NCBI RefSeq assembly: GCF_006337065.1
Contig: NZ_CP040872.1
Location: 2,542,001 to 2,606,000, forward strand
Direction of reading: 5' to 3'
Length of the DNA stretch: 64,000 bases
Origin: Agromyces laixinhei
GTDB lineage: Bacteria; Actinomycetota; Actinomycetes; Actinomycetales; Microbacteriaceae
A program made the translations under genes and the position numbers. The notes under the pieces were generated by a model. That model made no database searches, was not told the DNA's origin, and saw only the letters and a list, made by a program, of their open reading frames with translations. Positions 56,770 to 64,000 of the stretch are shown here, piece after piece (the stretch's first letter is position 1; every line of letters begins with the position of its first letter).

Positions 56770-59748
56770 TCAACCGCCGGGTGCCACGGGCCAGATCGCG
56801 CGCTGCACGCCCGTCACCGGGTGGATGACCCAGCATTGCGAAGTGTCGTCGAGGAGCGGAGGCAGTTCTCGGGTTCGCCCGAGGGAGCGGAACTCGATCA
56901 GGCTGCCGTGCACGACCTTTACCGCATCCTCCCTGAGCGTCGCGCTCAGCGACCAACTCGACGCCCACGCGTCGCCGTCGCCGACGATCACCGGTGGCGG
57001 CGCATCCGGGCTCGAGGCGGCGAGAGCGGCCCGCACGGCGACCTCGCCGCCGGCGGTGAGCAGAATCGGCGCTCGCCCTGCGGCGGCGATCGTCGCCGCG
57101 GCCGCGCGAGGTGCCGTCGTCACGACGGTGTACGGCGTGTCGGGGCGCAGCTCGAGTGGCAGCACCGGGGGCGCGGCGCCGAACGAGCGTCGGGCCGCAT
57201 CGACGACCTGCAGCCGGTGCCCGTGCCACTGGCCCGACCCTGAAGGCGCCGTCCCGCGCCAGAGCTCACCCCGGCCGCCCGCCTGCACGAGATCGGTTCG
57301 CGTCGCGTGCCGAAGCAGGAGACGCGAGCCGAACGCATCGCGGAGCCCCGCCCCGAGCGCCGTCGGCTGCACCGCTGACGCGGCGACCGCCAGCCCCCGT
57401 GCGCGCCCCTCGCGGATCAGCGACTCCACCATGGCCGAGGCCGCATGCCGGTACTCCTCCGGCCAGGCGCGGAAGCGCATGTCGAGGTCGTCGATCACCA
57501 CGAGCGTCGGAACGACCGCTCCCCCGCGGACAGCGGCCTGTGCGCCGGCAAGCGCGTCCCAGACCGCGCTCCGCGGTCCGTCGAGACGCAGCGTCGTCGA
57601 CGGAACGTCGTCACCCCCGGCCAGGCTCTCTGCGGCGGATTCGGTGGCGTTCTCGACCGCGTTCTCGACCGCAGTCAGCGCCGTGCTCCGCCCGCTGCCG
57701 GGAGCGCCGAGAACGAGGAGGGCGCCGTCGCGCAGCGGCGACCACCGTGCGGCACTGCGGCGCTGCCGCTCGGGCTCGTCGACCACGCCGAACGAGAGCC
57801 CGTCGAACGAGAGCGCATCGTCACCGATGGCGGGGCGGTCGTTCACCGTTCCCGCCCGCTGCCCCGCCGCTTCCGGTTCTGCGGCGGTGACGAGTTCGGC
57901 GACCGCATCGGGGGCGATGCGGGTCGGCAACGGATCGAGCCAGGTGCGTCGCGCTCGCCGGGAGCCGGATGCCGCCGCGACCTCATCGATCAGTTCGCGG
58001 ACGGCGATCGCGCTCTGGAACAGCACCGGAATGCCGTCACCGCGATCGATCACCCCACGGCCGGGAGCGCTCGAAAGAATCTCCGAGGCCTCCGGCGTGC
58101 CGACCACCGCCTCGCTGTCGGAGCGCTGCAGCACACGCAGCGACACGCGGATCGCGCAGTTGGCGGTGACCTGTTCGCGAACGACGCCGTTGGGCCGCTG
58201 CGATGCGAGCACGAGGTGAACGCCGAGCGAGCGTCCCCGTGCGGCGATGTCGCCGACGACCGCGCCCAGTTCGGGAAAGCGCTCGATCATCGCCTGGAAC
58301 TCGTCGATGACGATCACGAGACGTGGCAACTCGACCCGGTGGTCGAGAGCGGCGATGTCTCGAGCACCCGCTGCGGCGAGCACCGTCTCGCGGTGCGTCA
58401 GCTCGGCGCGCAGGCTGAGCACGGCGCGCTCCGCCTCCGATTCGTCGAGGTCGGTGACGATGCCCGTGACATGCGGAAGCCGGCGGACCGGCTCGAACGC
58501 CGCCCCTCCCTTGAAATCGACGAGCAGGAACGAGACGCGCGACGGCGGGTGGGCCCCCGCGAGCGCGACGATCCAGGCGAGCAGGAATTCGCTCTTCCCG
58601 CTGCCGGTCGTGCCGGCGACGAGCGCGTGCGGTCCGCTCCGTGCGAGGTCGAGTTCGAGCGCGTCGTCGGCCGCGATGCCGACGACGGCGGCGAGCGTGG
58701 ACCGATCGGCGCCGTCGCCGCCCGAGCTGCGAAGCTCGTCGAGCCGCACTCGCGACGGAAGCGCGCGTGAGCGGTTGCCGAATCCGGCTCGTTCGGCCGC
58801 GGCCGCGGCCGAGCGGGCCCAGCTCTCCGATTCAGCGGCACCGACGAGCACGGGGACCATCGGTGCATCTGCGGCTGTGCCCTGACGTCGCAGGATCGCA
58901 CGGTCGGGCCCTTCGAGCATGACGATCGCACCGAGACCCGGCGGCAGTTCCGAAGGGATCCTCGCGATCGCGACCACGGCGGAGTCCGGCTCATCGGTCT
59001 GCGGTGACCCCGCCGGCCGATCGATCACCACCAGTCCGGCACGGCCCCGCCCTCCCGCGTGCGGCAGGTGGTGCAGCCATGCCCAGGGATCGCCATCGCG
59101 CTGCACGGGGCCGGCGACGGTGAAGCCGCGAGGATGCGCGTGGTGGGCGAACTGCACCACGCAGGCGCGCGCAGCGGCGCGCGCGAGCTGCAGTTCGCCG
59201 GCGAACCCGATTCCGGAGCCTGCCGCTGCGAGCACCGGCGCGTCGTCGAGTCGCCCGGCCCCGAGCAGCAGCTCACGGTCGGTGGAATCGATCGGCGCAC
59301 CGTCGACCCTGAGCGAGCTCGCCACTGCACCGCGACCGAGCACGATCGGGGGCGGCGGGTCGTCTCGCCACGCCGAATGCTCCGCTTGCTCGAGCACACG
59401 GCGCGACGACGGCGATCGATGCCACGCGGCTCTCCGTTCGAGATCGTGCCGCTCCCGAATCTCAGCCGAGAGCTCGATGAGCCTCCGTCGTCGGTCATCG
59501 GCCCCGCGTCGGCGCTGCCGACGCGCGGAGCGCCGCGCATCCACCATCGAGGCGATCGCCACGAGCGGGCCGAGCGCCGCGAACATCAGCGAGAACAGCG
59601 ACCCAGTGATCGCCCACAGTCCGATCGCGCCGGCCACCGGGGCGAGCGAGGCGATGAGCGGAAATCCCGCGCGTGCGGGATCCGCGGGAGCGGGGGGCAG
59701 CGCGAGCGGGATGTCGAGCGACGCGGGTGCGGTATCGAAACGGTCCAC
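56770..59748 (-). CDS. FtsK/SpoIIIE-type ATPase, EccC-like
   Basis: It encodes 992 residues. Two membrane helices lie at about 30-70 (LIASLAPVAGAIGLWAI; LFSLMFAALGPLVAIASMV), followed by a basic coiled-coil. The first ATPase has Walker A GTTGSGKSE (379-387), FLLVDFKGGAAFEPVRRLPHVTGIVTDLD and Walker B LVIVIDEFQAM. A second, degenerate module has GAPGSGRST and TLVVIDDLDM. This is the EccC architecture of type VII secretion motors, with fewer ATPase domains. No WXG100 substrate gene is in the window. It is the last of the leftward DUF58/TGase/FHA/ATPase series, 140 bp after the FHA gene. Confidence 0.87.
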   Translation of the reverse strand: MDRFDTAPASLDIPLALPPAPADPARAGFPLIASLAPVAGAIGLWAITGSLFSLMFAALGPLVAIASMVDARRSARRQRRRGADDRRRRLIELSAEIRERHDLERRAAWHRSPSSRRVLEQAEHSAWRDDPPPPIVLGRGAVASSLRVDGAPIDSTDRELLLGAGRLDDAPVLAAAGSGIGFAGELQLARAAARACVVQFAHHAHPRGFTVAGPVQRDGDPWAWLHHLPHAGGRGRAGLVVIDRPAGSPQTDEPDSAVVAIARIPSELPPGLGAIVMLEGPDRAILRRQGTAADAPMVPVLVGAAESESWARSAAAAAERAGFGNRSRALPSRVRLDELRSSGGDGADRSTLAAVVGIAADDALELDLARSGPHALVAGTTGSGKSEFLLAWIVALAGAHPPSRVSFLLVDFKGGAAFEPVRRLPHVTGIVTDLDESEAERAVLSLRAELTHRETVLAAAGARDIAALDHRVELPRLVIVIDEFQAMIERFPELGAVVGDIAARGRSLGVHLVLASQRPNGVVREQVTANCAIRVSLRVLQRSDSEAVVGTPEASEILSSAPGRGVIDRGDGIPVLFQSAIAVRELIDEVAAASGSRRARRTWLDPLPTRIAPDAVAELVTAAEPEAAGQRAGTVNDRPAIGDDALSFDGLSFGVVDEPERQRRSAARWSPLRDGALLVLGAPGSGRSTALTAVENAVENATESAAESLAGGDDVPSTTLRLDGPRSAVWDALAGAQAAVRGGAVVPTLVVIDDLDMRFRAWPEEYRHAASAMVESLIREGRARGLAVAASAVQPTALGAGLRDAFGSRLLLRHATRTDLVQAGGRGELWRGTAPSGSGQWHGHRLQVVDAARRSFGAAPPVLPLELRPDTPYTVVTTAPRAAAATIAAAGRAPILLTAGGEVAVRAALAASSPDAPPPVIVGDGDAWASSWSLSATLREDAVKVVHGSLIEFRSLGRTRELPPLLDDTSQCWVIHPVTGVQRAIWPVAPGG

Positions 59749-59888
59749 GGTGCGATCAGATCACGAGCGGCAGAGCCGGCGCCGAGGCCGGCACGGTTCG
59801 GTGGGCTCGTCGGACGGTATGGGGCTGTGGAGGAGGGGTCCGTGCGAAACGTCGGCCCGAGGCGAGTTGCCCCTCCTCGCAAGGAACG

Positions 59889-60482
59889 TCAGGAAACCAC
59901 GAAGAACTGCTCGGCGAGCTCGACCCGGCTCCCCCTCGGCACGAGGTAGCGGCGGCCGGGCTCGCACCGCATCGCCCCGTCGTCGGGACGACGCACGATC
60001 GTGCCATTGCCCGAGAACCGGTCGGCGATCCAGAACGTGCCATCGTGCTCGCCGAACTCGAGGTGCGTCTTCGACACCGACAGGGAGCGATCGGCGATCT
60101 GCACGAGATGATCGAACACCTCGCCCGGCTGCGGCAGCGGACGACGACCGATCAGTCCGGTGCCGAAGACCGTGCGGGTCTCGCCGGTGCTGAATGCCAA
60201 TGCGAACCGCACCGGCCCGCCCCTCACCAGCGGCCCGCCCGTCACGAGCGACTCGTCGCCCGAGGCATCCGCCCGCTCTATCGCCGTGGGGGCGCGGAAA
60301 CCCTCGACCGGGATCGAGATCACGCCGCTGCTGCGCCGCACTGAACGCTCGAGCACCGTCGTGTCGCCGGGGCGAGGGTCGAGGCGGCGGCGCGACTCGG
60401 GAGTCGCGCTCGTCGAACTGCCGCATTCGCCGCAGAACATCGCTCCGTCGGGGAGCTCGGCCCCGCAGATCCGGCACCTCAC
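59889..60482 (-). CDS. Zinc-ribbon and FHA-domain protein
   Basis: The 197-residue protein begins with a zinc ribbon, CRICGAELPDGAMFCGECG (two CxxC pairs), followed by a disordered linker and a C-terminal FHA domain (about 110-195) with FGTGLIGRRPLPQPGEVFDHLVQIADRSLSVSKTHLEF and SGNGTIVRR. FHA domains bind phospho-threonine; the Arg, Ser and Asn of the site are visible (GRRP, SVSKTH, GNGT). It probably couples Ser/Thr kinase signals to the EccC-like motor. The GTG start overlaps the TGase-like stop by GTGA. Confidence 0.88.
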   Translation of the reverse strand: MRCRICGAELPDGAMFCGECGSSTSATPESRRRLDPRPGDTTVLERSVRRSSGVISIPVEGFRAPTAIERADASGDESLVTGGPLVRGGPVRFALAFSTGETRTVFGTGLIGRRPLPQPGEVFDHLVQIADRSLSVSKTHLEFGEHDGTFWIADRFSGNGTIVRRPDDGAMRCEPGRRYLVPRGSRVELAEQFFVVS

Positions 60483-62860
60483 GACGGCGCTCCTCTCCGG
60501 CTCACAGCGTACCCGCCGAGGGAGGCCAGCGAGACCCGGGCCCTGAGTCGCTCGCGCAACGATCGGGGTTCCCCGAGCCGGCGCTGCAGTTCATCGACCG
60601 ACTCCCACACCCGGAGATCATCACCGTCGGTCGGGCCGTCGGGCGCGAACACCGAGCGGTCGACGACCGAGGCCAGCACGAGCGGCGCGAGCCCGCCCAC
60701 AGTGGCCGCCTGCTCGGCTCGCGTCGCGGTGGGCTTGATCGGATAGCCGAAGTCGGCAGCCGAATCGGCGAACTCCTGCCACCCGCCCTCGATGCGTTCG
60801 ACGGCGGTCGGTGCTGTACGCCGCAGACGCCGACGCCGCAGCTTCGCGACCACGACCGCGAGGAACGGACTCAGGAGCACCGCGAGCACCCCGAGCACGA
60901 GTCCGGTGACCCCGAGCACGCCGAGCAGCGTCTGCATCCAGGCATCCCGGCCGTCGGATTCGTCGGGCGGGGTCTCGGGATCGTTCGCGAGTTCGTCGAC
61001 CGGCGTGCGTTCCGCCGGCGGTGGCAGCGCCGACTGCGGCCGCGACACGATCGTCGGCTGGTCGGGCTCGCGCTCGGGTATCGGCCGCGGCATGGGGTTC
61101 GGGTCGACTGGGATCCACACGCCGTCGGCGCGCTGCACCTCGATCCAGGCCTGCTTGTCACCGCTCACGAACCGCGTGACGCCGTCGGGCACCGACTCGC
61201 TCGGGGCATCCGTCTCGCCCGACGACCCCGACGGCCCTGCCGACCCTGCCGCCACGGCCGCGGCCTCATCTGCCGCCGCGGCGGCCGCCGCCCTGCCGGG
61301 CAGGTACCCGACGGCGACCCTCGCCGGAAACCCGATGCGCCGCGCCATGAGCGCCGCCGCCACCGCGTACTGCTCGCCATCGCCGACCATGGGTCGTTCG
61401 TTCCCGAGTTCTGCGAGACGGCCGAGCGAGTGCCCGGATCGGCTCGCCACCTCGTCGTCCGCACCGTGGCTGACGTACCCGTTCGCTTGGAATCCCTCGA
61501 TGACGGCCCGCAGACGATCCCCCGGCTCATCGGACGCCGGAGCCCACTCTTCGAGCAGGAGCGCGAGCTCCTTCGGCAACTCCGGCGCCGCCGGCAGCAC
61601 GCTCGTGCCGGGGTCGAGCGGACCGAGTGCAGACGGATCGACCGGCACCACAGAGGTCGCCGTGTAGCGATCACCGGGCTGCAGTGGCGTCTGCACCGCA
61701 CCCGTGCTCGTGACCTCGTTGTAGAAGAACGACTCGGTGAGCGTCTCGGCGCGCGGCCCGCCGAACGTCATGCGCTCGAGACGGCCGATGCCGGGCACCC
61801 ATACCTCGGCGTACCCGCTGATCTCGACTTCGATCGAGAGCCGATCGGTGGCATCGCCCAACCCCGACTGGTCGAGCCGGTACGGCACCCGCGTGAACCG
61901 CCCCGATGCGGAATCGCCGTCGCCCCCGCCCACCGTGTAGACGATGCCGTCGTACGAGTCGAGGCTCGCCATTCGCACGCCGGCCCCCTCGGGCAGCCCG
62001 CGAACGTCGAGCATCGGCCGGTCCGCGACGCCGTCGCGGAATGCAGCCCGAAACCCCGCGAGGGGGCTGTCGTGCTCCCTCGGCTCGAACGGCGGCTGCA
62101 GCTCTGCTCGCACGACGTTCCGCGGCGGCACGGGCAGGGCGACGGATGCCGCGGTCGCACCCACGACCGCAATGGCGACGAGCACCGACGCCCCGGCCAC
62201 GCGGCGCGCGTCGGAGAGAGCGGCCTCGACCTTGCGGCCGCTCGTGATCGCACGACGATCGGCGATCGCGACCCTGACGAGCCACGCCACCGTCGTGATG
62301 AGGAAGGCGATGCCCGCCTCGACGGCGAATGCCGAATGAACGACGCCGAGTGCGATGCCCGTGACGAGGAGCACGGCCGGCGGCAGGGCCGCCGCCGCCG
62401 GCCAACGGCTGCGCAGCGCGATCGTGGTCGTGGCCGTTGCCGCGATCAACCCCAGCAGGAACGGCGGCACGAGCAGTGCCTGGTACGACCCGACCGGGAC
62501 GGAGATCGTGACGAGCTGTTTCCAGGAGAGCGCGGCGCCCGCAAGCAGTTCGACGAAGCCGGCGGGAGTCGGCACGACGCCGGCGATCGCGCGACCGGGC
62601 ACCGCGGCCGGCACTCCCAGCACCAGGAAGACGCCGAAGACCGAGAGCACGACGACCCACGTGGGCAAGCGGAACCGCGCCCCGAGCACGCCGATCACGA
62701 CACCGGCAACGATCGCGACCGCTGCGGCGATGAGGAACGCCGTGCTCTCGTAGATCGGCCACCACGGCACCATCGCCGCGGCGAGCATCGCGGCGACGAG
62801 CGCGACCGTGACGAGGGTCGGTCCGAATCGACGTGCGCCCGCCGGCATGCGGTGATTCAC
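60479..62860 (-). CDS. Transglutaminase-like membrane protein lacking catalytic Cys and His
   Basis: It encodes 793 residues. About seven helices in the first 245 residues form the TgpA/DUF3488-type N-terminus; an extracytoplasmic transglutaminase-core domain lies at about 440-600, then a helix at about 660 and a cytosolic tail. The core keeps the fold segments GEQYAVAAALMARRIGFPARVAVGYLPG and AWIEVQRADGVWIPVDPNP. However, the position normally filled by the catalytic Cys (GxCEQF) is Gly495, and the His of the HAW motif is Gln570; only Asp586 remains. It therefore looks like a pseudoenzyme. The GTG start overlaps the DUF58 stop. Confidence 0.85.
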   Translation of the reverse strand: MNHRMPAGARRFGPTLVTVALVAAMLAAAMVPWWPIYESTAFLIAAAVAIVAGVVIGVLGARFRLPTWVVVLSVFGVFLVLGVPAAVPGRAIAGVVPTPAGFVELLAGAALSWKQLVTISVPVGSYQALLVPPFLLGLIAATATTTIALRSRWPAAAALPPAVLLVTGIALGVVHSAFAVEAGIAFLITTVAWLVRVAIADRRAITSGRKVEAALSDARRVAGASVLVAIAVVGATAASVALPVPPRNVVRAELQPPFEPREHDSPLAGFRAAFRDGVADRPMLDVRGLPEGAGVRMASLDSYDGIVYTVGGGDGDSASGRFTRVPYRLDQSGLGDATDRLSIEVEISGYAEVWVPGIGRLERMTFGGPRAETLTESFFYNEVTSTGAVQTPLQPGDRYTATSVVPVDPSALGPLDPGTSVLPAAPELPKELALLLEEWAPASDEPGDRLRAVIEGFQANGYVSHGADDEVASRSGHSLGRLAELGNERPMVGDGEQYAVAAALMARRIGFPARVAVGYLPGRAAAAAAADEAAAVAAGSAGPSGSSGETDAPSESVPDGVTRFVSGDKQAWIEVQRADGVWIPVDPNPMPRPIPEREPDQPTIVSRPQSALPPPAERTPVDELANDPETPPDESDGRDAWMQTLLGVLGVTGLVLGVLAVLLSPFLAVVVAKLRRRRLRRTAPTAVERIEGGWQEFADSAADFGYPIKPTATRAEQAATVGGLAPLVLASVVDRSVFAPDGPTDGDDLRVWESVDELQRRLGEPRSLRERLRARVSLASLGGYAVSRRGAPS

Positions 62861-64000
62861 GAGACCGACGCCGATCGCGCGAGCAGGGCGCGCAGGTCTT
62901 CGAGATAGCCGATGCCGAAGACGGTCAGGCCGGCGATCGTTCGCGCGCTCGCCTCGCCCTCCGGCGAGCACTGCACGGCGATCGCCTCGACCGCGGGCGG
63001 CAGCCGCGCCGCCGCAGCTCGCACCGGGGCGACACCGCGAGCGGAGCCCGTCACGATGAATGCGAGCGAGACACCCGAGATCGTCTCGGCGGCCGCCCGG
63101 GCGACGTCGGGCAGCATCACGGCATCTGTCTCGGTCTCGACGACGCACAGCGCGTCGAGGAGCCGATCGCGCGAGACCGTCGGGAGCTCGCGCATCGCTG
63201 AGCGACCACCCCCCGTCGCCTGCCGACGCCCGGAGACCACGAACGACACCGTCCGGGCGTCGCGGATCGCGCGCGCACCGACCGATGCCGCCGCGCCGAC
63301 GGCGAGCTCGAATTCCGCCTCGTCGACATAGGCGGCGGGATCGAGGTCGAGGAGCACCATGAGACGGCTGCGCCGGGTCTCCTCGAACTGGCGCACCATG
63401 AAGACGCCGGTCTTGGCTGAGCTCCGCCAGTGGATGAAGCGACGATCGTCGCCGGGTACATACTCGCGCAGGGCGTGGAAGGCGATGTCGCTCACCGTCA
63501 GGTCGCGCGTCGGCGTGCCCTCGAGATCGCGGATGAAGCCCGTGCTGAGCGCGTTGATCGCCACGGTTCGGGGATGCACGTGCAGTTCGGCGGTCTCCGA
63601 CCACACGTACTCACGTCGCATGAGCCCGATGGGATCGGCGTGGACCGTGCGAGCCGGACCGACCGGCACCACGCCGCGGCGCTCGGTCGGAATGTCGAAC
63701 TGCTCATCGAACACCGCACCGCGCGGCAACCCGGGCAGCACGCGTTCGATGATGCGCCGGCCCACGGGCAGTTCGAGCTGGACCGCACCGAATCTGCGGC
63801 GACCCGGGTTCGCGGCGATCAGCCTCGCGCGGGCCGGCTCGCCCACGACCACCCGCGGCAACGGCAGCAGGAGCTGGATGGTGCCGGCACCGCGCCCGAT
63901 GAGCCAGACGGATGCCGCGGCCACAAGCACCGCGAGTCCCCACCCGAGCGCGATGAGCTCGAGCAGACCCCAGGTGTACCCGGCGACGAGCACGAATGCC
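62857..64000 (-). CDS. DUF58 protein, 5' end outside the window
   Basis: At least 380 residues are present, open to the window edge. One or two helices (LLELIALGWGLAVLVAAASVWLIG) lead into a beta domain with ERRGVVPVGPARTVHADPIGLMRREYVW and the DUF58 signature ALREYVPGDDRRFIHWRSSAKTGVFMVRQFEE, followed by a vWA-like half (RLMVLLDLDPA). DUF58 genes usually lie between a MoxR AAA+ ATPase and a transglutaminase-like gene, as the latter does here; the expected moxR would be just beyond 64000. Function is not well defined. Confidence 0.85.
   Translation of the reverse strand, partial: AFVLVAGYTWGLLELIALGWGLAVLVAAASVWLIGRGAGTIQLLLPLPRVVVGEPARARLIAANPGRRRFGAVQLELPVGRRIIERVLPGLPRGAVFDEQFDIPTERRGVVPVGPARTVHADPIGLMRREYVWSETAELHVHPRTVAINALSTGFIRDLEGTPTRDLTVSDIAFHALREYVPGDDRRFIHWRSSAKTGVFMVRQFEETRRSRLMVLLDLDPAAYVDEAEFELAVGAAASVGARAIRDARTVSFVVSGRRQATGGGRSAMRELPTVSRDRLLDALCVVETETDAVMLPDVARAAAETISGVSLAFIVTGSARGVAPVRAAAARLPPAVEAIAVQCSPEGEASARTIAGLTVFGIGYLEDLRALLARSASVS

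Noticed and set aside
60194..62908. 904-codon plus-strand open frame opposite the transglutaminase-like gene
   Set aside because: Composition (Arg/His/Pro-rich) is typical of the antisense frame of a GC-rich gene; no start signal or motif.

Overview
The window is high-GC DNA from an actinobacterium. The conserved blocks (dxr-rseP-ispG-proS-nusA-ylxR-infB-rbfA and truB-ribF), the Ala/Pro/Gly-rich IF-2, an LAxTG surface protein and the many near-leaderless promoters fit the family Microbacteriaceae, possibly Agromyces or a relative. The genus is an inference. No tRNA, rRNA, CRISPR array, transposase or prophage gene was found.

Layout. 1-1606: HAD phosphatase (cut by the window edge) and MFS exporter. 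1821-2981: alanine dehydrogenase-type oxidoreductase. 3230-7934: a deoxynucleoside operon read leftward (SorC/DeoR regulator, deoC, aldehyde dehydrogenase, a catalytic-domain-less aldehyde dehydrogenase homologue, a small conserved protein). 8030-11216: membrane proteins around ribF and truB. 11344-16259: first branched-chain-type ABC importer (livGFKHM), with a sigma70 promoter, an operator-like inverted repeat and a 14-codon coupled leader ORF. 16295-21509: PanE-like reductase, LysR regulator, LAxTG surface protein, uridine kinase-like protein, mutY. 21510-29623: the translation/transcription block rbfA, infB, ylxR, nusA, proS (frameshifted; no rimP between proS and nusA), a small acidic protein and ispG.

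29624-48664 is about 19 kb that separates ispG from rseP, genes that are neighbours in M. tuberculosis and many other actinobacteria. It starts with a patch of paralogous lipoproteins containing a chimeric scar: 185 bp of a diverged ispG fused through GCCCG microhomology to 133 bp identical to a nearby hydrolase gene. It continues with an 11-kb operon (32309-43495, leftward) for a second liv importer (livKGFHM), acyl-CoA synthetase, TetR regulator, 3-hydroxybutyrate dehydrogenase-like SDR, 3-oxoacid CoA-transferase A/B and two alpha/beta hydrolases, with a divergent thiolase. This is a complete gene set for importing and degrading a ketone-body-like or short hydroxy/keto acid. It ends with a SHOCT protein, a TetR/membrane-protein divergon and a LuxR-type two-component system.

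48795-56734 returns to core genes: rseP, dxr, a phosphopantetheinyl-transferase-like protein, a PlsC-type acyltransferase, a secreted lipoprotein, OsmC, gabT and a zinc-type asparaginase. 56770-64000 is a leftward module DUF58 - transglutaminase-like membrane protein (catalytic Cys and His both lost) - zinc-ribbon/FHA protein - EccC-like FtsK/SpoIIIE ATPase, which resembles parts of type VII-like secretion loci.

The most interesting signals are the shared ACCTGA-N8-TCAGGT inverted repeat in front of both liv clusters (a likely common regulon, perhaps of the TetR at 36435), the ispG/hydrolase scar inside the lipoprotein patch, the 19-kb split of the dxr-rseP-ispG block, the pseudo-transglutaminase, and the split ALDH pair with deoC.
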